This document shows positions 18,701 to 30,700 of a stretch of DNA of 64,000 nt, piece after piece. The notes beneath the pieces were generated by a model. It was not told where the DNA came from, did no database searches, and saw only the letters and a program-made list of their open reading frames with translations. The translations under genes were made by a program, and so were the position numbers. How positions within the stretch are numbered: the first letter of the stretch is position 1; the number at the start of each line of letters is the position of its first letter. The stretch comes from Oryzias latipes (lineage: Eukaryota > Chordata > Actinopteri > Beloniformes > Adrianichthyidae). The DNA is taken from positions 37,048,598 through 37,112,597 of the forward strand of contig NC_019859.2 of assembly GCF_002234675.1 (NCBI RefSeq), written 5' to 3'.

Positions 18701-21700
18701 ACCAGATCTACCCACATCTACCAGATCTACCCACATCTATCAGATCTACCTACTTCTACCAGATATACCCACATCTATCAGATTTACCAACATCTATCAG
18801 ATCTACCTACATCTACCAGATCTACCTACGTCTACCATATCTACCCACATCTATCAACATCTACCAGATCTACCTACTTCTACCAGATCTACCTACGTCT
18901 ACTAGATCTACCTACGTCTACCAGATCTACCTACATCTATCAGATCTACCAACATCTATCAGATCTACCCACATCTATCAGATCTACCTACATCTATCAG
19001 ATCTACCCACATCTATCAGATCTACCTACATCTATCAGATCTACCTACATCTATCAGATCTGCCTACATCTATCAGATTTACCCACATCTATCAGATCTA
19101 CCTACATATATCAGATCTACCTACGTCTATCAGATCTACCTACATCTATCAGACCTACCCACATCTATCAACATCTACCAGATCTACCTACTTCTACCAG
19201 ATCTACCTACGTCTACTAGATCTACCTACGTCTACCAGATCTACCTACATCTATCAGATCTACCAACATCTATCAGATCTACCTACATCGTTCAGATCTA
19301 CCCACATCTACCAGATCTACCTATGTCTACCAGATCTACCTACACTACATCTATCAGATCTACCTTCATCTATCAGATCTACCTACTTCTACCAGATCTA
19401 CCTACATCTATCAGATCTACCTACTTCTACCAGATCTACCTATGTCTACCAGATCTACCTACACTACTTCTATCAGATCTACCCACATCTATCAGATCTA
19501 CCAACATCTATCAGACCTACTTACATCTATCAAATCTACCCACATCCATCAGATCTACCAACATCTACCAGATCTACCTACTTCTACCAGATCTACCTAC
19601 GTCTACCAGATTTACCTACATCTATCAGACCTACCTACATCTATCAGATATACCCACATCTATCAGATCTACCTACATCTATCAGATCTACCCACATCTA
19701 TCAGATCTACCCACATCTACCAGATCTACCTATGTCTACCAGATCTACCTACACTACATCTATCAGATCTACCTACATCTATCAGATGTACCTACTTCTA
19801 CCAGATCTACCTACTTCTACCAGATCTACCTACTTCTACCAGATCTACCTACATCTATCAGATCTACCTACTTCTACCAGATCTACCTATGTCTACCAGA
19901 TCTACCTACACTACATCTATCAGATGTACCCACATCTATCAGATCTACCCACGTCCATCAGATCTACCTACATCTATCAGATCTACCCACATCTATCAGA
20001 TCTACCCACATCTATCAGATCTACCAACATCTACCAGATCTACCTACTTCTACCAGATCTACCTACGTCTACCAGATTTACCTACATCTATCAGATCTAC
20101 CTACATCTATCAGATCTACCTACTTCTACCAGATCTACCTACTTCTACCAGATCTACCCACATCTATCAGATCTACCAACATCTACCAGATCTACCTATG
20201 TCTACCAGATCTACCTACACTACATCTATCAGATCTACCTACATCTATCAGATCTACCTACTTCTACCAGATCTACCTACTTCTACCAGATCTACCTACA
20301 TCTATCAGATCTACCTACTTCTACCAGATCTACCTATGTCTACCAGATCTACCTACACTACATCTATCAGATCTACCCACATCTATCAGATCTACCCACA
20401 TCTATCAGATCTTCCCACATCTATCAGATCTACCAACATCTACCAGATCTACCTACATCTATCAGATCTACCCACATCTATCAGATCTACCCACATCTAT
20501 CAGATCTACCTACATCTATCAGATCTACCTACATCTATCAGATCTACCTACATCTATCAGATTTACCCACATCTATCAGATTTACCAACATCTATCAGAT
20601 CTACCTACATCTATCAGATCTACCTACTTCTACCAGATCTACCTACTTCTACCAGATCTACCTACATCTATCAGATCTACCTACTTCTACCAGATCTACC
20701 TATGTCTACCAGATCTACCTACACTACATCTATCAGATCTACCCACATCTATCAGATCTACCCACATCTATCAGATCTTCCCACATCTATCAGATCTACC
20801 AACATCTACCAGATCTACCTACATCTATCAGATCTACCCACATCTATCAGATCTACCCACATCTATCAGATCTACCTACATCTATCAGATCTACCTACAT
20901 CTATCAGATCTACCTACATCTATCAGATTTACCCACATCTATCAGATTTACCAACATCTATCAGATCTACCTACATCTACCAGATCTACCTACGTCTACC
21001 ATATCTACCCACATCTATCAGATCTACCCACATCCATCAGATCTACCTACTTCTACCAGATCTACCTACGTCTACCAGATCTACCTACACTACATCTATC
21101 AGATCTACCTACATCTACCAGATCTACCCACATCTATCAGATCTACCTACGTTTATCAGATCTACCTACATCTATCAGATCTACCAACATCTATCAGATC
21201 TACCTACGTCTATCAGATCAACCTACATCTATCAGATCTACCTACATCTACCAGATCTACCTACGTCTACCAGATCTACCTACATCTATCCGATCTACCT
21301 ACGTCTATCTGCCTGCATCTCTACATCTACAGTGCCTTGCCAAAGTATTTGGCCTCCTTGGACTTTTCAACCTTTTGCCACATTTCAGGCTTCAAACATA
21401 AAGATACAAAACTGTATTTCTTTGTGAAGAATCAACAAGTGGGAGACAATCATGAAGTGAAAAGAAATTTATTGGATATTTCAAACTTGTTAACCAATAA
21501 AAAAACTGACATGTTAGGCGTGCAAATGTATTCAAACCATTTCCTTTCAGTGCCACAAACTCTCTCCAAATGTTCAGTGAGGATCTGAATGATCCAATGT
21601 TGACCTGAATGATTAATGATGATAATAGATCCACCTGAATGTCATCAAGTCTATAAATGCTGCTGCTCCGTGATCGTCTTAGAGGTCTGTTTAAAGCGCA

Positions 21701-24700
21701 GAGAGCATCGTGAAGAACAAGGAACACGTCAGGTCTGAGGTTCTGTTCTGGAGATGTTTAAAGCCGGATTTGGATCCAAAACGATTTCCCGAGCTTTAAA
21801 CATCCCAAGCAGAACTGTGCAAGTGACAATCTAGAAATGGAATGAGTATTAGACCACTGCAGATCGACAAAGACCCGGCCGTCCGTCTAAACTTTCAGCT
21901 CAAACAAGGAGAAAACTGATCAGAGATGCAGCCAAGAGGCTGACCTGCAATCTACCCACAACTCCTTTGCAATCATGATTGACACACCCCAGATCTGCAT
22001 CATGTGACTATTTCAAAGTATGGATGTGTGACGTCAGCACACATTCTCTATCATTGTTGATATGATAAATGTTCCACTGATCATTTCCTGATCTGTTGTT
22101 TAAAGTGTTCCCAGTGGTCTTTTAACGATGATGTGGTTTTTAGCCAAAATCCAAAAAACTAAGACAGACCTAGGACATAGTTTCTGCAGAGTGGCAGGAG
22201 TTCATTAGAAATCATTGGAGAAGTTACAATCTTAAATGTCCTCCATCGTCAGAAAAAGGTTCAAAGAACATGTAAAAAACACCAAACACAGGATTTTCAT
22301 CAGAGTGGGTCTACAACTTACATCTATCCATAGATCTCCACCTTTTCTGGGAGCGGGTGGAGATCCTGTCGGCTTACCTCACACAGCCATTTGTCGTGCA
22401 CGAGTCGGCTCAGGAGGTGCTCCGTCTCGCTCTTCTTCAGCTTTTTGGTGGTCATGGTGTCAGTACTGTTTAGGATGTCGGTGGAAGACGCCTTTCCGTT
22501 CTCAGAACACACAATCAGATCCACCTGGATGGAACCAAAGTCCCAGCAAATGTCTTGGTTACCAGAAGCTGAACACTACCAGGACACAAATGATGAGGGA
22601 GGGGGGTCTGTTAAAGACGTCTGTCATGTCAAACCTCTATCCATCCCTCCACCCATCCATCCACCCACCCATCCATCCCTCCACCCATCCATCCACCCAT
22701 CCATCATCCATCCATCCATCCCTCCCTCCCTTCCTCCACCCATCCATCCATCATCCATCCATCCATCCATCCACCCATCCATCCATCCATCCATCATCCA
22801 CCCATCCATCCATCCATCATCCATCCCTCCCTCCCTCCATCCACCCATCCAGCCATCATCCATCCATCCATCCACCCATCCATCCATCCATCATCCATCC
22901 ATCCCTCCCTCCCTTCCTCCATCCATCCATCCATCCAACCATCATCCATCCATCCATCCATCCATCCATCATCCATCCCTCCCTCCCTCCATCCATCCAC
23001 CCATCCATCCAACCATCACCCATCCATCCATTCATCCATCCATCCATCATCCATCATCCATCCACCCACCATCCATCCACCTATCCACCCATCCATCCAT
23101 TCATCCATCCATCCATCTATCCATCATCCATCCATCCATCCATCCATCATCCATCCATCCCTCCCTCCCTTCCTCCATCCATCCACCCATCCATCCAACC
23201 ATCATCCATCCATCCATCCATCCATCCATCATCCATCCCTCCCTCCCTCCATCCATCCACCCATCCATCCAACCATCATCCATCCATCCATTCATCCATC
23301 CATCCATCATCCATCATCCATCCACCCACCATCCATCCACCTATCCACCCATCCATCCATTCATCCATCCATCATCCATCCCTCCCTTCCTCCATCCATC
23401 CACCCATCCATCCAACCATCATCCATCCATCCATCCATCCATCATCCATCCCTCCCTCCCTCCATCCATCCACCCATCCATCCAACCATCATCCATCCAT
23501 CCATTCATCCATCCATCCATCTATCCATCATCCATCCATCCATCCATCCATCCATCCATCCATCCATCCATCCACCCCTCATCCATCCATCCACCCATCC
23601 ATGCATCCATCCATCCATCCAACCAATCATCCATCCATCATCCATCCACCCATCCATCCATCCATCCAACAATCCATCCATGCATCCATCCATCCATCCA
23701 TCCACCCATTCATCCATCCAACTTCAAAGTTGAAGACTTGTATAGTATTTTCAGTCTAAAATACTATGTTTATGTACTAATAACTCCAAAATAACTACAC
23801 AAATTTTTGTGATGAGATTTCTTCGTCGTGTGAATTCTTATTTTTGTAGTAACACATCATTAGAACAGATAAGGCATTTTGTTCTGAAAACAGCTCTGCT
23901 GTAAACCGTGTCATGGGGGAAACATGACGTTTCTTTATTTTTTTTATTTTTTTTTTCCTTATAATCTTTATTTAGGTAGGAAATGTGAGAAGCACATTCA
24001 TTTGAACAACTTTAATAAGTTCCATTAAGTGAAGTTAATAAGCACTTCAACTTTGAATTTACATAATTTCTACCTTACAGCTTTTATTGTGAATTTTTTT
24101 TTTCTTTTTTTTTTTTTTTAACTTGTCCTGTCCAACAGCTGGGCAGACAGACGAGAGCTGAGGGCCTCTTGTGTTGGACATATTTTGCTTTAACAAGAGG
24201 GGTTATTAATCTTCTGACAAACCAAAGGTATGTCTGAATAAACCCCTTTTGTAATTGAGGCCAAACTTTATTAATTTCAATCATGTCTGAAAATCTTTGG
24301 TGTTGGACCGGACGGAAAAGGAAAGAGGGGAAGAAGAGAGAGGGACGCTAGAGAGAGGGGGCGGTAGGGGGTGATAATAGGAGGGGAAGGGGGATAAGAC
24401 TATGAAGCAGCATAGAGCAGACAGGTTTACTGGTTGTTAATCATTATGGTAAGGTTCAAATGCAGTACAAAAATGGCGGGGCCCGTCCACACACACACTC
24501 AAATGTTATAAACACACCTGCTAGCTGCAAAAATGTCCACCTGTCGACATGTACACAAAACAGATAGTGTTCACACGCATACTTATGCCTTAAAACCAAC
24601 TAGTGTGAAATATTTCAGTCATTCAGTCATGCAAGCTATTAGTGCAAAGGTGAGCTAACACCAGTGCTCAGGTGAGGTTTTATGTTCTTCTAAAATGGAT

Positions 24701-27700
24701 GGTGGAACGTGAAAAGAAGGAGGGAGAGTGCCCAGCCATCCCCACCCCAAGACCCCTACCGCAGCAGCAGCGGCAGCCGGAATCCCCCCAACGCCACACG
24801 GGAACCGGCAGGGAACAACCGCCGCCCGGTCGACCAAGCCCGCCACCCAGGCCAGGGCCAGCAGGGCCGCCGCAAGGCCCCCAGAGCCAGAGGCCAGGGA
24901 AGCACGGAGGGAAAGAGAGCGCCGCCCCAGCCCAACCAGGAGAGCAGCCCCCCCGCCGCGCCGGGAGAACCCAACGCAGAGCCCCACCGGAGAAGGACGC
25001 CCACAGCCCCAAACAAGCACCCCACCACCACCCAGGAGTTCCGGGCATCCCCCCGCCCCAACCCCAGGTACGAGCCAGGACCCCCCAAGGGAGACCCGCT
25101 CCGCACTCCAGGCAGCCATCCGCCCGGCCCACGGTTGGTCCAGGGAGGAGCGAGGCAGGGGGCCCGCCGCCCCCGCCCAGGAGGGGGGAACCGCGGGGAA
25201 AAAAAGAGGGCCCACAAGGGGTGTTATAAATATGGCCCGACCAGGCTCGGCCACAGTTGGAAATTTGGCGGGGCCCAGCACTCAGGAGCAAGGACCAGAA
25301 CCCACCCCCCAGGGACCAGATACCCCCGGCACAGATGTAATGTGAACTCCCCCACCGCGCGGAGAGAGCACCGCCGGGCCCAGGAAGCCGGCACCCCGGG
25401 GACACGGCCGCCGTTGCAAAGGGGCCCGCACCCCCCACCAGGGAAGAGGCAGGGGACAGATGGACCCAGGTCCCACCTTCCTTGCAAAATGTGTGTGCGT
25501 GTATGTGTGTTTGAGATGGTGTGTGTGTGCATGTGTGTGTGTTTATGTTGGGATGTATATATTGAGGGGGGAGGGGTGTGTGTACTAAGGGGGGTGCAGT
25601 TAAAATTGGCGGGTAGGGCACTAAGGGGACATCTCCTGATTACTCACAGTGACGTCCCCTCACCCTCCCCACCAAGGGGCCCTAAATGTCTAAGGTGCGG
25701 TTAAAATTGGCGGGTAGGGTGCTAGGAGGACATCCGCTGCTTGCTGGCAGTGATGTCCAAGCACCCCCCCTACCAAGGGCTCTACATGTCTAAGGTGCAA
25801 ATAAAACCGAAAGAGGGGGGGCCCACTCCATACGGCAACCATAGGAGGGGGGCCACTGCCTCGTAAACCCCCCCCCAAGGCTCATCGCAGGCTAAGCCCC
25901 CCACCCCCTCACCCTATTATGAGGTTATATGAGGAAGGGGGTAAGTTGGGGACAGCTGATAGACTGTCCCCCGGTGGTCAAACAGCTGTCCCCCGCCCCC
26001 CCCCAGCAAGGGGGCCAGGCCCACCCAGCCCAGGGGCCCCACCCCCGGAGGCGCCGACACCCCAGGCCCAGCACCCCCCCCCCCACACAGAGAGAGAGGA
26101 GCCAGAAAGCGCCGCCCCCCCCGGAGCAAGCCCAGGCCCCCACCCCCAAACGCCGGCCCTAGAAGAGCTCTGGTCAGGCCTCGACGGGACCGAGGCAGCC
26201 AACCGGCCGGGGAAACCGCCGATGGCCTCAGCGGAGACCCCGACCCGTCAACCCCCCTGCCCCGTACCAATAGTGGACCCCCCCCCCTCCCCCAGAATGC
26301 CCCCCCACAGGTCAGGGCCGACAAGACCCCCCACCCCACCCCAGACCCCGCAGCCGAAGCGGAGGACACCCAGAGAGACCGGGGGCCCCAAGAGGGTTGT
26401 CCCGTCCCGCCCCAGAGCCAGGGAAGGGCCGATCCCAGCCCCAAGCGTAGATGGGAAGCCCATCCAGCGCCGCTGACCCCCCCCGAGCAGCGCCCCCCGC
26501 CAACCCCCCCCAGCACAGGCAAAGGGACCACCCCCTCAAGCCAGGCCAGACCACCAACCCACCCCCCCACCACGCACCCCCACACCCAAGCCCAAAGGAC
26601 CACGCAGCGCCCCAGCCCGCCCCACCCAGGCGCCGGACCCGATCCCCCGACCAACGGAGCCCCCAACAACCCCCGCCAGGCACCGGAGGCCCCGACCCCC
26701 ACCCCGGCCCACGGCAGAAGGGCAAGGAGCAGCGACGACCAGCCCCCCCCCACCCCCTAAGTCATGGAGTTAGCTATGGGAGACCAGAGAGACCGAATTC
26801 TTTCGAAGTTACTTGAACTTTGGGCTGACATTTTTTCCAAGCTGATATGATCAAGCAGCAGATTTCTGTGTTGACTTATATTTATATTTTTTTTGCTGTT
26901 CCAATTTATTAAAATAGTTTTTTTAGCAATGCAAAGAGTTATGAAAATGATAGAGCCCAGGGCTCGACATAGCCATTTGTCCGCTGGCCCGGTCCTGTTT
27001 TTCGAGCAGTGCGGACCACAAGACTTTATTTTTCACTTGTCCGCTCGGGCCACTAAAATATCTAACGGTTTATAAATTCTTCACCTTTTTCAATAAAGTA
27101 AATTTTGCGAAAACGTGTAGATTTACCTCGTCTTCATAATTTAGTTTTTCTGCTAGTCCTGTGTTCAGACTTCAAGGGTTTCTATGGGAAACCTTTGATC
27201 ACTTCTCCTTCTCTCCTGCCTGCGCGCGCGCGGCATTCACTGCCGAGCACCACGCGGCACGCGCTCACTACTTTTTTTTTTCAAACTTTATTGAATGTAA
27301 CAATTCAATACAAAACAATGTTAAACAGCAACAACGAAGGCACAAGCCAGTGGGTTATTATTACATTTGATTATAAATCCGACACCGTCACTGAAGAGAG
27401 ACTGAAGCATGTCAGAGATGTGGAAGACATGGCAGGAATAGATAGGAATATGTTGGATGGAGTAGTGGGTATAATTAGTAGTATGGACAGCAAGATATTT
27501 AATGAATGCATTGAAGATGAAACTGTATGCACTAAGCTTTAAGCTGAATGTCAAAGAATCAAAGGCAACTCCAAATACCTGAATCTCAGACTCAAATGCA
27601 GTAGAATGTTAAACTACTTAATTTTGTTTTTCTTTACAACACTGTAAGCAGTAAGTATTTCTAGTTAGCTGAATGATCTCAGTTAGACCTGCACAATATG

Positions 27701-30700
27701 AGGAAAACTCGCGATATGCGATATCAGAGATTAAAATTGCGATAACGATATAATTTGCGGTATATAAACAAACAGCAAAATAACCAAATAACCATTCCCA
27801 GTTTAAAAATTATACTCCAAATGACCCACGTTGACATAGGTTACAAACATCTAACATAACAGGGCTCCATCTGATTGGTCAACAATGTGAAGGCGTCCAT
27901 CCGATTGGTCAAATGCATTAAGGGATTTATTTGATTCGTTAAATGGTTCAAGCTGCCATTAGATTGTTTTAACACATTTAAGGTTTATGATTTATTGCGA
28001 TATTTGCCGTTAGAAGCAGCATGAAAACTTCTGAACTAGTGTTACCTACTACACTGCAGTGCTCTCTTCAAAACATCTGAAACAGACTAGAGCAGATTTA
28101 AGTTTGATGTGGTCTATTTTCAGTCATTGAAAAGTGTAGAAATAAGTGATGTCACCAGAATGCACCAAATTGCACCATATTAAAATTTTCCGGGGGGGCA
28201 TGCCCCCGGACCCCCCTAAAGTTGCAAGCACCTGCGGAGCGGCGGGTCCCGCTATGCGCGGTGTCGGGCCAGTAACTTTCAGGCAGGGCCAGTAAGTTTC
28301 AAAAACTACTGGCCCTGTGGGCCAGTGCAAATTTCTGGGCTATGTCAACCCCTGGAGCCTAATCCTCCTTCTACATCGATGGCACTCATGTCACCAAGCA
28401 CACAAAGTGACGGTGAAGCTGTGATTGAAACCTTAAGCCAGACTGATAGATCGGCACATACCTGCCGCCGAAACATGACGTTTCTAAAGTGTGGCTGGAT
28501 TAACTGCAGCGGCCAGGTGGACAGCGGCGCCTGCTCTGTGGACAGCGCCTGAGAAGCGCGTGACTCTTGACTGCACTGCTGCCTGAGCAGGCTCAGGTCT
28601 CTCAGGTTTCAAACCGCGGACCCGGCAGCAGGCGCTGTGGCAGGACAGCTGGGTCATACGGGGCGTCTCAGACTCGTTTCTGATTAACCCTTTATAGGGC
28701 AAGTGACTGTTTTTGGTAATTTCCGCACCTGTTACTTATCACGCCCTTCCCCCATCTAAGTGAGTTCAAGAGTCATGGGATCTTTACCCATGACTCAGCA
28801 AAGATCATCCTACATTATAGGTTACTCAATTGTGCAACTTGACCAATCAGCAGAGAGCAGGGTCACATCAAATTTCCCTTTTTCTGCAAAATCAGAAAAA
28901 GTTGCTTTTGCAGCTCAGTTCACTGGACATTTTCAAAGGAATCGTCAAAACTAACCATGGTAAGTTGATGAAACTCATACATTTTATTGTTGAATAGTTG
29001 TGTTAAGTGTTGACATATAAGTTGTTTGCAGAGAATTTATTGAAATGAGTGAAAATACGGCATGAAAAATGCAGGCACCATATTTGATCATACGCCCTAT
29101 TCACTAAAAAGAAAATTTTACTTGGTATGTCTGTTTTTGGACATATGCCCTATGCATCTAACAAACCATATTAGTGCATTTTCTTTACAAATAAAGAAAT
29201 ACAACTTAGAATATTATGTTTTAATGTTGCCAAATGTTTTATATCACTATACAGTGATTCAGGGAGAATTTAAATACTGTTTTTAGTTTATGAATAGTGA
29301 TAAAGAGTGATTTTTGTCAGTTTATGATGTTATGAAAGTTGTTTTATTGCATGTGTTTAATTTTTAACTTCCATCAATTTTTTATGGCAAGAGGAGGGAG
29401 ACTGCTGTTGTGCCACTCCACCCTGACATTAGTGATGTTGATGAGGATCAAGATGATGACGTGTCAGACCCCGACTTCGCCCCACCCACCAACAATCAGG
29501 ACATTCCCAGACCCTCACACACAGTTGTGTGAAGGTCTATTCAACACTTTTGTTATTAGCACTTTTTGTTATTAGCACGTTTATGTTCTAAAAGTGATGT
29601 TCAAATGTTCAAATACATAATATGTGTTTTTCTTATATTTATATATATATGTATACTTATTGGAATTTGTTTTCCCACTCACGGGCAAGTGACCAAATAT
29701 GGTCACTTCATTGGCATTGATTTTCTACATGAAAATAAAAAAAATTGAAAAACGTCACCAATGATATGAAGTCTTGTTATGTTCTCCAATAACACTCTAA
29801 GGTTGAATTTTTGAATTTTAGAGTATTTCATTGAGTGCCCTATAAAGGGTTAAGGACGCACGCGGGCCGGCCCGGGCCTCTAAACGGTCCTGCAGGCCCC
29901 ACCTTAGTGTAGTTAACCACAGAGACGTGTGTTTCAGAGGATGTTCGATTGGCCGTTCTGCATGTCAATCAAGTGACATATTTCACATTGAGGATGGTGA
30001 TTCGCTGACGTTTTTTTCTCTGATGGCCCCCGATCTATGTTTTGAGCACTGCTGATATAGACCCTTTAGCATGGCAGCACCTACATAGCACACATCTGAG
30101 AACCACTGAAGCTCTCTGACCGATTGAGTGTCACTCAGGATTTATGTCATCTGTGTTAACGGTTGAAGACTTCTGGTAATCAAAGGATGTCAACAGTGGA
30201 GCTAAAGCTCAGGTATTAATGCTATGGGCAGTATACTGTAGAGAGAAGGTGAGAAGCAGCCTTACGGTTCTTCTGAACAGCTCCAGCTCATTGTCGGCAT
30301 AATCTGAAGACATCCTTGTGACGTCGGTCTCAGCCATGTTCACCTGGACAAACGAGAGCAGCACGCTAATGAAGACGTCAACAATCTGCTTTGTCTAACC
30401 AAAAGGTGAGGCTTAAGCTTGACCGTTTAACCTTTCACCATAGTTAGGCCTCACAGCCTGCAGATGCAGTTCTTGCTTCATGATGATGGAGGAGCAGCTT
30501 TCTGACTGCTGTAAGGTTTGAATCCTCTGTTTCATTCCAGCTGTAAAACTACGGTAAAGTCTAGAATGACCTCCATGGACTGAACCATTTCTGTGGATGT
30601 GGATCTTAGCAGCAGGAACCTAAAACTATGTGGAAACACTCATCCGTCTGTCCATCCAACCATCTGTCTGTCCATCTATCACTCACCCATCCATCCATGG

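Noticed and set aside
17128-21588. Open frames of 322-692 codons ([14 protein letters not shown] repeats)
   Set aside because: Pure 19-bp satellite; identical text in shifted frames.
22236-23794. Open frames of 467 and 507 codons with HPSI repeats
   Set aside because: CATC microsatellite; one begins in the antisense of an nsmce1 exon.
24655-26816. Overlapping Pro-, Arg- or Gly-rich open frames up to 331 codons
   Set aside because: Stop codons are scarce in GC-rich DNA; five or more frames are open at once and none has a domain.
27105-27542. 145-codon plus-strand frame inside the hAT-like element
   Set aside because: No recognisable transposase or cellular domain; probably chance or element relic.
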